This document shows positions 35,163 through 45,235 of a DNA stretch of 64,000 bases, piece by piece; position 1 is the first letter of the stretch; each line of letters starts with the position of its first letter. A program made the position numbers and the translations under genes. The stretch lies in assembly GCF_001583435.1 (NCBI RefSeq), contig NZ_CP013251.1, forward strand, positions 1,389,001 to 1,453,000, in the 5' to 3' direction. Below the pieces are notes generated by a model, which saw only the letters and a program-made list of their open reading frames with translations, did no database searches and was not told where the DNA came from. Origin of the DNA: Endozoicomonas montiporae CL-33 (lineage in GTDB: Bacteria > Pseudomonadota > Gammaproteobacteria > Pseudomonadales > Endozoicomonadaceae).

Positions 35163-38100
35163 GTGAGTGAATTTGCAGATTGTTTGAATCAATGGTCATT
35201 GAATACTGCCGATAAAAAGCAGGATAAAACAGGCAGTCTGGCTGTTTATTCCGGCAAAAACGGTGAGCAGGAAAATCTTGCAATGTTCAATGGCATAGGA
35301 CCCCGACCTACCGACAGAGGTCGTTTAGCACCCAACCATAAGTTAGCGGATGGGAAGGCGCCCAAAACTTCCGACTATCGTGATGTCCAAATTGTAACTC
35401 CTGATCTTTCTAAGGATGAAACAGATCCTTCGCCCCCCACAAGACAGCTTCATCGCAGGCAGGTTCGGCCTGTTTATGTGAAAAGTGCAGCCATGGGCTC
35501 CGGGCCTGTGTTGTGGCAGCCTACTACCCGACAGGCACCACACCCGGTAACCAAACCTTTGTCAGATGAGCAGTGCGCCGGTTTACCAAAACGCACTTTT
35601 GTTGATCGGGTGATGGCACTGGCTGTCTGCATTCTGCTGGATATGCGTTCAGTGCGGCAAAAATTTGTGTCGTACACCTCGGCAACGGCCTATGCCATAA
35701 AAGGACAGCTTCAGAAACTGCAACAATTGTTGAAACGGGATGATGCCGACCTGAGTGAAGATGAGCGCGCAGAATCCAGAGAGATGGTCAAAAACCTGCG
35801 TAAGGATGTTAAACAGTACAAGAAGGCAAAGTTGGATGAAGCGCATAATTATATTCAGCTGGTAAAAGCACTCAAGAAAATCAATCGTGGCCAAATCGAT
35901 AGCCACAAAGTGCATTTGACGGGTATGGAACTGGCGGGTGGGCGAGCCAGCCTTGAAGATATTGATATGACGATAAAAGGGGTGGATGTTGTTAGTAACG
36001 CCAGTGGTGATCTTGTTCCTCAGTTAAAAGCAGATATCAAAGCCACCCTGGTATTACCGATTCCGGGTAAGCCGCCGGTTCGTGTCAGTATCGATGTTGA
36101 GGGTGCAAAGCTGACACTGGAAGGGCGAATAATGCCTATAGTGAACTCCTACATTCAGGGGAATATGGTTGAAAAACTGTTTAAAAATATTCGTCACCTT
36201 TGGAAAAACAAGGAAGCTAAGTTTCAGTTGAGTCATTTCGGGCTGTCTGCCGAAAGAGTCTCGGCAAGGCTGGATGATGTTGACCCAGGGGCAGTCAGTC
36301 GTATTGTCGCACGATCAAAGTATGGCGACCGACGTGCCATTAAAACTATTTTGACACAGCTTAAGATGCCGGTGGATGTCCAGATTGATGAGCTTGAAGT
36401 GTTCGATCAGGGACAGGAGCAACCGATGCTGAAGGTTGATGACATCTCTGCGCATCTGAAGTGCCGACCGATTGATAATGTTCAGGAGGGTGAAGAAGAA
36501 GCCCGTGAGCTGGGCATACAAACCGGCAATATTCATCTGGATACGCAGCATGCTTCAGACCTTGGCAGTCAGGTAGTGCAGAAAATGGTAAAAGCACCTC
36601 TGACAATAATGCCGGGAGACAAAGGGGCTGCTTCAACCGTTTCTGCTGTTCTGCAAGAAGAGTCCGGGCGCCTCACCGGTGATATTAACCGTTCAGAAAT
36701 TAAATTTTCCATGGACTGTCTTCATCAAAAGGAAGGATGTAAATCTATTGGTCACGAACAGCTCGATGTCTGGGTTGATCAGCTTGGTGTTGAGAAAGAG
36801 GGAGCAACCCGGGCTGACATTGGCATCAGTGAAGTACATCTCAGTATGGAGAAACAGGGGCCGGATCGTTCGGTCACTACAAAGCTGCATGACTTTATCG
36901 GCGATGTCGATCTTCAGAAGACCTATCCGGACAGGGAGCTGAAACTGGACGTTCATGGTCGTGTGCAGGGGCTGGATGCAGAATTGACGGTGACAAAAAA
37001 AGATGGAAAGAGTGATTACCACTGGGAGGCGTCCGACGTAGATATCAAAACAACCCCCGGGGCAATGATGTACACCAAAGGAGCACTGGAAGTGTCTTTA
37101 CCGGGCGATGGTCTTATTTCATTCAGCTCTCTTGAGTTTGATAGCAAGGCTCAGGTTGCCGGGCTTAACAGGGAATTTCATCTGAAAGGATTCAGTGGAG
37201 CAGGCAATGGTGATATACGTGTGAAAAATCAAGGCAGCGAGTGGAGTATACCTGTCAGAGGTTCCGGTGAACTGCATTCTTTAGACTTACATACACAGAA
37301 ACAGTCTGCAGGGGCTCAGGATATTCCTGAAACACTGACTTATGCTCAGCAGGGGGCACTTAAACTCAAAGATCTTGGGGTGTCCGGCGTTCGGCTTGGG
37401 GAAGTGGCGACTGATATTGATGAGCATGGTAATGGCACCATTCGGTTGAACAGGGTTGAGTTGAATGGCTCAGAGTTGCTCAAGAATGCAGGCATTCTAC
37501 CTGAAAACTATCAGAAGTGGATTACTCCGGCATTGGTTGAAGGGCGTATTTTCCGGTGTGACATCGCATTAAAGGTAGTGGATGGGAAGATTATCAGTGA
37601 TGACTCAGAAGTCTCAGGTCTGGATATAGAGCATACAGAAGATTCTGGTAAAACCCTGAAAGGTCAGGCTTACGGTTATGTTCTGGGCATGCTCCAGGGG
37701 CTGGTAAACCGTCTTGATGTGTCTGGAATGAGTGTTCATGAAGGGCGTTTGTGGCTGGAGCTGAACCTTAAAGGCTTTTGTCTGCCTGTTCCCCTCTTCA
37801 AGGTGGGGTCACAGCATGTGAACGAAAATGGTAGTGTTTCGATAACCGGGTTGTTGCATGAAAAGACCGGTGTGCAGCTGATGGGAATGCGTGAACATCG
37901 TCGTGAACTGATTGACCGTGTCAATGCGGGTGATCAGAGCAGCCTTGAGGCTTTTGAAGAGGCTTGTAAAACCGCACCCAGGCAGGAGACGGTGGGTATT
38001 CTTCAGCGGACTGATATTAAAGGGGTTCTGCAGAAAGCCAGAACCGGTGATCCCCAGGCGCTGGCCAACCTGCCGGTATTTTACCAGCTGTTCCTGCGAT

Positions 38101-38921
38101 ATCCGGAAACCGTTAACAGGGCTTTGCAGGTGCGGGAGTTTATTGACACACCTGCTGAGAGTCTGGATGACTTTACTGTTGAACCGTATGCCCGAAAGGT
38201 TGACCCTGTCATTTTATTTCAGTGTATGCAGCGGGAGGGTAAACCGGAGAAGGCATTACATGTCATGGATCAGGCGCTGGCCCGTTCACCTTACAATGCC
38301 CGGTTGAATTATTTTTCTGCACGCCTTTTGGATGAGCTGTTGCAATCGCCCTTTATGATGGAGAAAACTGATGATGAACGTCATTTTTATCAGGTAAAAG
38401 CGGGTAGCCTGCTTGCCAGAGCTTCCAGAGGCGGTTACTCAAGAGCCAGTGAAAGGCTACAGGAAAAAGCGGGGAATAATGACCCTTATGCGATTCTGGC
38501 ACAGTGTGGTGACACGCTGACCCATACAAAAGACATACATCAGTTTTATAAGGTGTTAACGCAGCTTGAGGCACTGGCTGGTCATGACCAGACCGATATA
38601 AGGGATTGTGCAAAACAGATTTTAATCAACAGAGCGAGAAACAGTGACAACATGTTTCTCCATCCAGATCAAACACAGGTTAAAGAGTTGGATAAACAGC
38701 ACAGTCTGATCAGTAAAAAGCGGGAAGATGAACTCAGTGGTATCGATACTTATCGCTGGGGGCTGCGTTATCTCTATGGGGTTGATGGTGTGGGTGCTGA
38801 TCCTGTTCAGGCCATACGTCTATTGAGCCTGAGTAAAGAAAAAGGCATCCCGGCTGCAGAGCCTCACTTACATGTAATGGATCAGGTGGCTTATCCTGCA
38901 TTGGCAGCTGCTGCTGCCTGA
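35163..38921 (+). CDS. Giant beta-rich protein with C-terminal Sel1/TPR-like repeats, function unknown
   Basis: This 1252-residue protein starts at a GTG (35163); an ATG at 35284 would be shorter. There is no signal peptide. After a disordered, Pro/Arg-rich N-terminus and a helical coiled coil (about residues 155-250), hundreds of residues alternate polar and hydrophobic amino acids in repeated beta strands (VHLTGMELAGGRASLEDIDM, ALEVSLPGDGLISFSSLEF), somewhat like AsmA-type lipid-transfer folds. The last 300 residues are helical repeats, including DTYRWGLRYLYGVDGVGADP, which is Sel1-like. It converges on another protein of similar strand pattern at 38952. An effector or lipid-handling role is conjecture. 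Confidence 0.75.
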   Translation: MSEFADCLNQWSLNTADKKQDKTGSLAVYSGKNGEQENLAMFNGIGPRPTDRGRLAPNHKLADGKAPKTSDYRDVQIVTPDLSKDETDPSPPTRQLHRRQVRPVYVKSAAMGSGPVLWQPTTRQAPHPVTKPLSDEQCAGLPKRTFVDRVMALAVCILLDMRSVRQKFVSYTSATAYAIKGQLQKLQQLLKRDDADLSEDERAESREMVKNLRKDVKQYKKAKLDEAHNYIQLVKALKKINRGQIDSHKVHLTGMELAGGRASLEDIDMTIKGVDVVSNASGDLVPQLKADIKATLVLPIPGKPPVRVSIDVEGAKLTLEGRIMPIVNSYIQGNMVEKLFKNIRHLWKNKEAKFQLSHFGLSAERVSARLDDVDPGAVSRIVARSKYGDRRAIKTILTQLKMPVDVQIDELEVFDQGQEQPMLKVDDISAHLKCRPIDNVQEGEEEARELGIQTGNIHLDTQHASDLGSQVVQKMVKAPLTIMPGDKGAASTVSAVLQEESGRLTGDINRSEIKFSMDCLHQKEGCKSIGHEQLDVWVDQLGVEKEGATRADIGISEVHLSMEKQGPDRSVTTKLHDFIGDVDLQKTYPDRELKLDVHGRVQGLDAELTVTKKDGKSDYHWEASDVDIKTTPGAMMYTKGALEVSLPGDGLISFSSLEFDSKAQVAGLNREFHLKGFSGAGNGDIRVKNQGSEWSIPVRGSGELHSLDLHTQKQSAGAQDIPETLTYAQQGALKLKDLGVSGVRLGEVATDIDEHGNGTIRLNRVELNGSELLKNAGILPENYQKWITPALVEGRIFRCDIALKVVDGKIISDDSEVSGLDIEHTEDSGKTLKGQAYGYVLGMLQGLVNRLDVSGMSVHEGRLWLELNLKGFCLPVPLFKVGSQHVNENGSVSITGLLHEKTGVQLMGMREHRRELIDRVNAGDQSSLEAFEEACKTAPRQETVGILQRTDIKGVLQKARTGDPQALANLPVFYQLFLRYPETVNRALQVREFIDTPAESLDDFTVEPYARKVDPVILFQCMQREGKPEKALHVMDQALARSPYNARLNYFSARLLDELLQSPFMMEKTDDERHFYQVKAGSLLARASRGGYSRASERLQEKAGNNDPYAILAQCGDTLTHTKDIHQFYKVLTQLEALAGHDQTDIRDCAKQILINRARNSDNMFLHPDQTQVKELDKQHSLISKKREDELSGIDTYRWGLRYLYGVDGVGADPVQAIRLLSLSKEKGIPAAEPHLHVMDQVAYPALAAAAA

Positions 38922-38951
38922 TCTTCAATGACTCAATCAGCAGTACTTGAC

Positions 38952-40616
38952 TCAGGAAGGTCTGGTATTGGGCCGGAGAGATGTAGACAGGTTTTCATCG
39001 ATCAAAGCTACAAGTGATATCTTCCCGCGTCCTTTGGCCTGGGTATGAAACGCATTACTTTTTTCAGGTAGCTTGGTGTAAGTTTTTATACCTCGTCCTC
39101 CTATCATGGGAAGTTCCAGTTTGATCTCCTTGCCTCTTATGGTGTCTTTGAGTTTTGTGTGGTCGGAGTTGATGGTTTTAATCAGTACTTTCTGAATCAT
39201 TTTCTGTACAGAATTCAGACCTTCTTTGGTTAAACCCGAAGCGCCCATGGTGTTGAGGTCAATCATTCCGTTGGTCACTTTTACGCCGAGCCGGACCGCT
39301 GATTCCTGATCCTGTTTGCCGGAAATATTTTTACTGACTTTTTTAGGCAGCCACTCAGGGCATACCTCTTTGAGTTTTTTGTATTCAGCTTTGACAGTGA
39401 ATACCAGTTCGCCACTGAGAGTATCATCAAGGCGTAGATAACCGCTGGACAGTTTTACAGGCCCGGCTTCAAGGTCATCCAGTTCTAACAGCCCGATCTG
39501 CATGGAGGGCTTTTCAGGACCACCTTTGGCGACAAAGTTCCGAACCTGACTGGCATGAACATCACTGAATGTGATTTCTGATCCTTTAACGAGGCCAGAC
39601 CCGCTCAGCATTGCGCCGGACCGTTCGACATTTATTGTTATTGCACTGGCATCAAATTTGACGGAACTTGATTCTTTGCTGATGATCGGTTCTGGTTTAT
39701 CGAGGTGTGCCTGAACTTCGGTATTGATGCTCTCAGTGTTGATGGCTGAGGGTATGGTCATGCAGTAGCTGGCAACGGCTTCACCGACCAGAGACAAAAG
39801 GTTGGTAGTGCCAGCCAGTTGAACATTCGGGATACTGATATGCAACTTGTCTGGTACGCCTGAGCCGGATTCCAGCTCCAGTGAAAAGGTCAGTTCGTCG
39901 GCTTTGACAGACATCCCGTCAGCACCTGCCTGTGAAGGCGATGCCTGAGTTTGGATATTGTTCAAATGGATGTTACTGACATTAATAGTGTATTCAGGGT
40001 ATTTAATCGAGAATTTTGCCTTATCAATATGAATATTGCTGTGCATGCCAAGGTGTAGACCGGCAATGGAAAAAGCGAGCTGGCTGACTTCTTCCTTGGT
40101 CATGCCGCTGACTTCGACTCCGGCTTTTTTTAACAAAGGGGTGACGGCATCCACATACTGATCCGGAGTATTAAATCCCATTTGATCCGCAACTATTCCG
40201 AGTCTGGCTACCGTACCCTGCGTTAAGGCAGCTCCCAGCCCGGTCAAACCGGCGGCAAACTTCACCACCTCCGGAGCCCCCTGATGAATATTGGAGGCCA
40301 TTGATCCCAGGGTTTCCCTGCTGGTGTTATAAAAGTCGGAAATAAAGGCTTTTGATACATTAACTACTTCACGCCCGGCAGACAAAGCACTGGAGGCTGC
40401 CTGAAACAGTGTATTGATATAGCTTCTGGGTTCTTCATGTTGAACCGTTCGTTCCGGAAGTCTTTTGGGTGCTGTTAGCTGGCTGGGGGTACGCAGCCCT
40501 TGTAATGGCCGGGCATCAACGGCTTTTACAGGTTGTGAACTGTCATTCCTGCGGGCAGCAGGAGCGGATACCTGATACTGGTTAGGGAGTACACCTCTGG
40601 CAGATGGACCTTCCAT
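38952..40616 (-). CDS. Beta-rich protein of unknown function, possible relative of the giant neighbour
   Basis: This 554-residue protein has no signal peptide. The first 70 residues are disordered and basic. A helical segment with a Gly/Ala-rich hydrophobic stretch (VKFAAGLTGLGAALTQGTVA) follows, then long beta-strand runs (FSIKYPEYTINVSNIHLNNI, LHISIPNVQLAG, KFDASAITINVERSG). The pattern resembles the 1252-residue protein encoded convergently next to it, including a late GVKVTNGMIDLNTMGASGL block set against VVDGKIISDDSEVSGLDIE. I infer shared ancestry or joint function but cannot show it by alignment. Confidence 0.72.
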   Translation of the reverse strand: MEGPSARGVLPNQYQVSAPAARRNDSSQPVKAVDARPLQGLRTPSQLTAPKRLPERTVQHEEPRSYINTLFQAASSALSAGREVVNVSKAFISDFYNTSRETLGSMASNIHQGAPEVVKFAAGLTGLGAALTQGTVARLGIVADQMGFNTPDQYVDAVTPLLKKAGVEVSGMTKEEVSQLAFSIAGLHLGMHSNIHIDKAKFSIKYPEYTINVSNIHLNNIQTQASPSQAGADGMSVKADELTFSLELESGSGVPDKLHISIPNVQLAGTTNLLSLVGEAVASYCMTIPSAINTESINTEVQAHLDKPEPIISKESSSVKFDASAITINVERSGAMLSGSGLVKGSEITFSDVHASQVRNFVAKGGPEKPSMQIGLLELDDLEAGPVKLSSGYLRLDDTLSGELVFTVKAEYKKLKEVCPEWLPKKVSKNISGKQDQESAVRLGVKVTNGMIDLNTMGASGLTKEGLNSVQKMIQKVLIKTINSDHTKLKDTIRGKEIKLELPMIGGRGIKTYTKLPEKSNAFHTQAKGRGKISLVALIDENLSTSLRPNTRPS

Positions 40617-40782
40617 AGCTTGTGCGCGATTATTTTTTAAACCATTCTTCGTTTTTATCGGCTTGCTGATAGGGGGTGTGAATTGAATTTTCTGCTCATC
40701 AGTATCCGTAGATAAAACACTGTCAGTTTAGTGAGCAGGCAGGTATGCTGTTTATTAAATACATCCCAGAGATAATGATCGA

Positions 40783-41268
40783 ATGGTAATTTCCGACAAA
40801 AAGGTCGTAAAGATTCATTACACCCTGAAGAACCAGGGCGGTGAAGTCATGGATAGCTCTGAAGGCCACGAGCCTCTGGCTTATCTCCAGGGCGCCGGTA
40901 ATATTCTGGAAGGTCTGGAAAATGAGCTGACTGGCAAGCAGGCAGGAGACAAACTGAAGGTTTCTATCGAAGCGGCTGAAGGCTATGGCGAATACGATGA
41001 AAGTCTGGTTCAGCCTGTACCTATGGAACAGTTTGGTGAGCATCAGGTAGAAGTGGGTATGCAGTTCCATGCTGATACTGCCATTGGCCCTCGTATTGTG
41101 ACGATTATCGCGATTAACGAAGAAGAAAAGCAGGTTGTTATTGACGCCAACCACGCTCTGGCGGGAGAAGACCTGTTCTTCGATGTCGAGGTGGTTGAAG
41201 TGCGTGATGCCTCTCAGGAAGAGCTGGATCACGGCCATGTGCATGGGCCGGATGGTCACGAGCACTGA
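40783..41268 (+). CDS. slyD: FKBP-type peptidyl-prolyl isomerase SlyD
   Basis: This 161-residue cytosolic prolyl isomerase and chaperone has N-terminal FKBP strands (KKVVKIHYTLKNQGGEVMDS), GAGNILEGLENELTGKQAGD, the insert-in-flap domain after YGEYDES, and a short metal-binding tail rich in His (HGHVHGPDGHEH). The tail is briefer than in E. coli, so nickel handling may be reduced. A terminator follows. Confidence 0.95.
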   Translation: MVISDKKVVKIHYTLKNQGGEVMDSSEGHEPLAYLQGAGNILEGLENELTGKQAGDKLKVSIEAAEGYGEYDESLVQPVPMEQFGEHQVEVGMQFHADTAIGPRIVTIIAINEEEKQVVIDANHALAGEDLFFDVEVVEVRDASQEELDHGHVHGPDGHEH

Positions 41269-41287
41269 TTAGCTTCGGCTGAAACAG

Positions 41288-41322
41288 CCGGATGGTGTAG
41301 ACATATACTGTCCGGTTTTTTT
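41288..41322 (+). terminator. Rho-independent terminator after slyD
   Basis: A ccgga/tccgg stem is extended by internal gtgta/tac pairing and followed directly by a run of seven T (41316-41322). Confidence 0.8.
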
Positions 41323-41459
41323 GTGCCTGTGCCACCTGCCTTCCAAATACCAAGTCTGGTTGCAGCTCGATTTCAACAACAATATTTACCTTTTATTTCG
41401 CGACTTAATGGATGTATAGTTCGCAGCCATTTTGTTTGTTTGTCGATTGTTTGTTGTCT

Positions 41460-42074
41460 ATGCGACTCCTGACTGCGCCACTTGTGGCAATGGGTATTAC
41501 CCTCTCTGTTTATACTGCTGAATACGCGTTTCCCTATTGGGCAGTCATCGAACAATGGAAAGATCCGGTACTGTTTTTTGCGGGTCTGATAGCGGGCGTA
41601 CGCTGGCCGGACTGGGACTTTCTGATTCCGGGTTTAGGTCATCGTTCCGGTCTGACCCACTCGGCATTGTTGCCATTATTCGTGTATTTTCTGGCATCAC
41701 CCGGGCTGGCTTCCGGTTTGTCACTGGGCATTGCACTGCATCTGTCTTCTGATATTCAGCCTAAAGCCTGGACGGGTGGGGCATTGATTAAATTTCCTGT
41801 CGTCGGCAGCATAGGTAAAAAGCTATCGCCGTTATGGTTGTTTATTAATATTGCCGGCTGTGTTGCTATTATGGCGGCATCGCTCGATATTGAACCACAC
41901 TTTGCCCAGCTGATTATGCTGATGGTGACGTCTGCCGGAACGTTCTGGTATTTCAGTCGTGAGGAAAAGAGGCGTCTGATTCCACTGGCTACTCTGGCAG
42001 CCAGTGGTTTGCTGGTTCACAGCTTTCGCAGCGGGCATTTCAGCCTGAGTGCGGTGACTCAGTTCTTTGTCTGA
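41460..42074 (+). CDS. Membrane-bound metal-dependent hydrolase, YdjM/DUF457-like
   Basis: This integral membrane protein of about 204 residues has roughly five hydrophobic segments. The conserved motif [20 protein letters not shown] holds the Asp and the HR-x3-THS signature of YdjM-type predicted hydrolases; a later [11 protein letters not shown] carries another His/Asp. An in-frame ATG at 41412 is an alternative start; neither has a good ribosome-binding site. It overlaps the convergent trhO by 16 bp at the 3' ends. Confidence 0.8.
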   Translation: MRLLTAPLVAMGITLSVYTAEYAFPYWAVIEQWKDPVLFFAGLIAGVRWPDWDFLIPGLGHRSGLTHSALLPLFVYFLASPGLASGLSLGIALHLSSDIQPKAWTGGALIKFPVVGSIGKKLSPLWLFINIAGCVAIMAASLDIEPHFAQLIMLMVTSAGTFWYFSREEKRRLIPLATLAASGLLVHSFRSGHFSLSAVTQFFV

Positions 42075-43057
42075 CCTGCCTGACTTCGGGAGCGCTGTCG
42101 CTCCCTTTCCTGTTCTTTCTGTTGACGACGGGCTTCTACAGTCTCTACAACCTCACCGCCCAGATGCGCTTCGCCTCTGGACTTAGCCAGCTGTATTTGC
42201 TTTTCACGTTCCTTGAAGCGCTGTTTCTGTTGGCTGGAAAACTGATCGAAACAGTGTGGGCAGCTGACACCCTGTTCATAAAGCGGACTGGCTTTGTCTT
42301 CATCGGTAATGGGTAAACGGCAGGCATGACACTGGTCATAGTGCCCCTGTTGCAGCTGGTGGTTGACGGTAACGCGATCATCAAACACAAAGCACTCGCC
42401 TTCCCACAAAGACTCTGTTTCCGGCACTTCTTCGAGGTATTTCAGGATGCCGCCCTGCAGGTGATAGACCTCTTCAAAGCCTTGTTGTTTCAGGTAAGCC
42501 GTAGACTTTTCGCATCGGATGCCACCGGTACAGAACATGGCGACTTTTTTGTGTTTTTCCGGGTCGAGATGTTTATCGGCATAGTCCGGAAATTCCCTAA
42601 AAGTAGCCGTTTTAGGGTTACTGGCGTGTTTGAATGTACCCACGCGCACTTCGTAATCATTCCGGGTGTCAACCACGACCACCTCGGGATCTGATATCAG
42701 CTGGTTCCATTGATCCGGTTTGACATAAGTGCCTGAGCTCAGTGTCGGGTCGATATTTTCCACACCCATGGTCACAATTTCTTTTTTCAGTTTGACCTTG
42801 GTGCGTTTGAAGGGCTGCTGATCGGTGTGGGACTCTTTGGTGGTCAGGTCTTTGAGTCTCGGGTCGTTGCGTAACCAGACCAGAAGCTGGTCGATGTTGT
42901 CACGGCTGCCGGCAATGGTGCCATTAATTCCTTCGTGAGCCAGTAGCAGGGTGCCGCGAATATGAAGCCGTTGCATTTGCTCTGACAGGGGAGCCCTGAG
43001 GGACTGGTAATCAGTTAGGGAGACAAACTTATAGAGGGCGCATACAACGGTTTTCAT
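42059..43057 (-). CDS. trhO: tRNA uridine-34 hydroxylase TrhO (rhodanese family)
   Basis: This enzyme of about 332 residues makes 5-hydroxyuridine at the wobble position of tRNA. It has an N-terminal acylphosphatase-like domain ([17 protein letters not shown]) and a rhodanese domain with active-site Cys in [15 protein letters not shown]-terminal Cys-rich tail ([26 protein letters not shown]) and a basic helix follow. The ATG at 43057 ([11 protein letters not shown]) matches family starts better than the one at 43081. Confidence 0.94.
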   Translation of the reverse strand: MKTVVCALYKFVSLTDYQSLRAPLSEQMQRLHIRGTLLLAHEGINGTIAGSRDNIDQLLVWLRNDPRLKDLTTKESHTDQQPFKRTKVKLKKEIVTMGVENIDPTLSSGTYVKPDQWNQLISDPEVVVVDTRNDYEVRVGTFKHASNPKTATFREFPDYADKHLDPEKHKKVAMFCTGGIRCEKSTAYLKQQGFEEVYHLQGGILKYLEEVPETESLWEGECFVFDDRVTVNHQLQQGHYDQCHACRLPITDEDKASPLYEQGVSCPHCFDQFSSQQKQRFKEREKQIQLAKSRGEAHLGGEVVETVEARRQQKEQERERQRSRSQAGQTKN

Positions 43058-43260
43058 TATTTTTGTCCATTGAGTATACAACCCATTACCAGGAGCCTGG
43101 GAGGCTGTCTATTCCTAGTGTTCGTCATCCGATAATGGGCTATCTGATAATGAGATGAAAATCTGGTGCTGAGTGTAGCAGTGAAACAGGGTTTGGAGTA
43201 GCTGCTGCTGACGCGCAGCGACTCCACTTTTGACCTTAAGGTCGGGGTTGCTGGCTTGGC

Positions 43261-43947
43261 TCAGGGGCACTTGCCTCCGGTAGCGGCGGGCATGCGGTAT
43301 TCTGAGCAGCAGTATTCACCACCCATGGCGCTCAGGCATTGCTTACACCAGCCAAACAGTATCCAGAGCGCTGCACATCCCCCGCTGCAATCACAACAAA
43401 CCGCTTTGGTTGGCCGTCGCCCGCCTAATTCTACCAGCTGGTCTTCCTCGGCAGGGGCGGGCCAGGTTTTAAACAGCAGAGCCGCATTTTCTATATCTTC
43501 TGGCATATCAACAGGGTGTTGCAGGGTGTACGTCATATTGCCGTATTGGCTGGATATCTGCTTCACTGGCAGCACAATGCGGGTTTGTCTTTTACCCTTG
43601 GCAGGATAAACAAGGCTGATTTCCAGCGGCACGGCAGAATGCTTGATACCCTGATCCAGCAGGTGAGCCAGCGCAGGCAGATCTTTCAGGTTGATACCAC
43701 GCAGGGCGTCCAGATGTTTTTGTGGCATATCGTCAAGCCAGCCGGTGACGGGGGCTTCAAGCGTTACACTGGTGCCGTCATAAAGCGTAATCATTGCCTC
43801 TTGATAGAGCCCGCGTCCTTCCAGTTTGAGTGTCAGAGGGTTTGCAGTGTGACCACTTTGTTGAGCCAGTGCTAAAGATGTCCAGAAAACTGTGAGATAG
43901 AGAAATATTGTCTTGTGAATATGAACTAACATCGTCTTTTTCTCCAC
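43261..43947 (-). CDS. Secreted protein with cysteine-rich C-terminus
   Basis: This 228-residue protein is not recognised. A signal peptide (FLYLTVFWTSLALAQQ) precedes a beta-rich domain with ITLYDGTSVTLEAPVTG. The last 50 residues hold about eight Cys (AVCCDCSGGCAALW, WCKQCLSAMGGEYCCSEY), as in a disulphide-bonded or metal-binding knot exported to the periplasm or beyond. Transcription is monocistronic, with more than 100 bp on both sides. Confidence 0.7.
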   Translation of the reverse strand: MEKKTMLVHIHKTIFLYLTVFWTSLALAQQSGHTANPLTLKLEGRGLYQEAMITLYDGTSVTLEAPVTGWLDDMPQKHLDALRGINLKDLPALAHLLDQGIKHSAVPLEISLVYPAKGKRQTRIVLPVKQISSQYGNMTYTLQHPVDMPEDIENAALLFKTWPAPAEEDQLVELGGRRPTKAVCCDCSGGCAALWILFGWCKQCLSAMGGEYCCSEYRMPAATGGKCP

Positions 43948-44061
43948 AGATGAAAGTGGTGAAAGATAGAAGGCGATGCTTGTACAGACAAATGGCTATT
44001 TTGAGTGATAGGGATTCGTAAAAAGCATTGTGCTTAAAGCAATGCTTGCATCCCCCCTTTA

Positions 44062-44538
44062 TTATTGGTCTGTGGTTGTGTGTAAGGAGGCGCGAAGGGC
44101 TTCGACACGTTTGCGATTAACGCCAAAATCGTAATAACCCGTTCTTGATGCAGAGCTGACATCTACCCGTCCATCGGGTTCAATAATCAAAATGAGATCA
44201 TCGATAAAGCCAAATACTCTGGAACGAAACTCTGCTTTCAGTACCGTTTTGTCCTCTTCGACAACCGTTGCCCCGGGTTGCTTGTGAAGCCAGTTCAGCA
44301 ATCTGGTGCGAATAGCGACAGTTGACTGGCCTTGCAAATTGAGAGGGTTAATAGCATGTTGTCCAGTGGTAAAAAGACTGCTTACACAATTAGGTTTGTC
44401 CGGACATGACAACAGTGCCTGCTCTTTCGCTGAGGGTTGTCCAATACTGTGACTGGTAAAGAAGATAAGCCCTGTAAAGGACAGCAACCGGAGCCAGTGA
44501 GAAAACGGTTTGTCTGATCGTGCTGACTGGAAATACAT
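44062..44538 (-). CDS. DUF1499 family protein
   Basis: This 158-residue exported protein has an N-terminal hydrophobic signal segment (LLSFTGLIFFTSHSIG). The DUF1499 hallmarks are CPDKPNCVSSLFT, FGFIDDLILIIEPDGRVDVS and SASRTGYYDFGVNRKRVEAL. The family is of unknown function and usually periplasmic. Confidence 0.88.
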   Translation of the reverse strand: MYFQSARSDKPFSHWLRLLSFTGLIFFTSHSIGQPSAKEQALLSCPDKPNCVSSLFTTGQHAINPLNLQGQSTVAIRTRLLNWLHKQPGATVVEEDKTVLKAEFRSRVFGFIDDLILIIEPDGRVDVSSASRTGYYDFGVNRKRVEALRASLHTTTDQ

Positions 44539-44687
44539 AGCTACTTTACCTTTGCGCTTTGCTTATTATGATTATTCTTTGCCGGAAGAGTATTTCAGAC
44601 AATACCCTGATTTTATAGTCGCTTTTGTTGGCTTCTAACCGCCTTCTACCTTTTTCTGGAAAATAAAAAGCGGTGTTTTTGTCCGTA

Positions 44688-45092
44688 TTAGCTCTGCAAC
44701 CAGACGTCTTTAGCCCAATGCCAGACTGTCGGCCAGGTTTCTTCTTCCAGCAGTTCGCCATTTGACCAAAGGCCGACTTCTCCCTCAGCAGACACGCAGT
44801 AGTAATCGCCGTTGTATTCACAGATCGGAATCAGGTCTCTGGGCACTCCCAGATCCCAGGCAGTTGCCGTGACTTCCGGCAGATACGTGTGGGAGTGTGA
44901 ATCGGCAATGGTGACTGGCTCCATGGAGCCATAAACAATATCGCTGACTTGCAGCAAAAACTCGCGGAATTCGTAAGGGATGGGCAGCAGAATCTGCTCT
45001 TCGATTTCGATCAGGTCATCTTCGTTGGGAAGATCCAGAGGTATGGCAACCTGTTCTGCATTTTCCCGAAGTTCTTCAATGACATCTTCCAT
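44688..45092 (-). CDS. SMI1/KNR4 (SUKH) domain protein
   Basis: This soluble acidic protein of about 134 residues has the SUKH fold signature IEEQILLPIPYEFREFLLQV near the N-terminus and LIPICEYNGDYYCVSAEGEV with a following tryptophan pair (WHWAKDVW). An upstream GTG at 45155 adds 21 residues. SUKH proteins often act as immunity proteins against polymorphic toxins, but no toxin gene adjoins this one, so it may be a solitary immunity or housekeeping copy. Confidence 0.85.
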   Translation of the reverse strand: MEDVIEELRENAEQVAIPLDLPNEDDLIEIEEQILLPIPYEFREFLLQVSDIVYGSMEPVTIADSHSHTYLPEVTATAWDLGVPRDLIPICEYNGDYYCVSAEGEVGLWSNGELLEEETWPTVWHWAKDVWLQS

Positions 45093-45182
45093 TGGTCTAC
45101 ACCCGGTAACAGTGACTTTTCCTAGTTTATCATCGCTTTGTGGTTGCGCGATCACAATTAGACGTGAGGTTTATAATAGAAG

Positions 45183-45224
45183 CCTGACCATGACAGACTA
45201 TAAAAGCAGTCTGCCATGGTCAGG
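45183..45224. terminator. Hairpin terminator after the DEAD-box helicase gene
   Basis: The arms cctgaccatgacagact (45183-45199) and agtctgccatggtcagg (45208-45224) pair over 17 positions with one mismatch and an 8-nt loop. It lies just past the helicase stop codon and is followed on that strand by the SUKH gene. Confidence 0.75.
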
Positions 45225-45235
45225 TATTTCTATAA

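Noticed and set aside
38890..38950. Possible terminator between the two convergent giant genes
   Set aside because: Only a weak ctgctg/cagcag pairing with a large loop is visible; not convincing enough to list.
44546..44821. 91-codon minus-strand frame overlapping the SUKH gene
   Set aside because: It overlaps the better-supported SUKH frame, is Lys/Arg-rich without a family, and lacks a start site.
44688..45155. Polymorphic toxin-immunity locus around the SUKH gene
   Set aside because: No Rhs, CdiA or other toxin gene is adjacent; neighbours are a DUF1499 protein and an RNA helicase.
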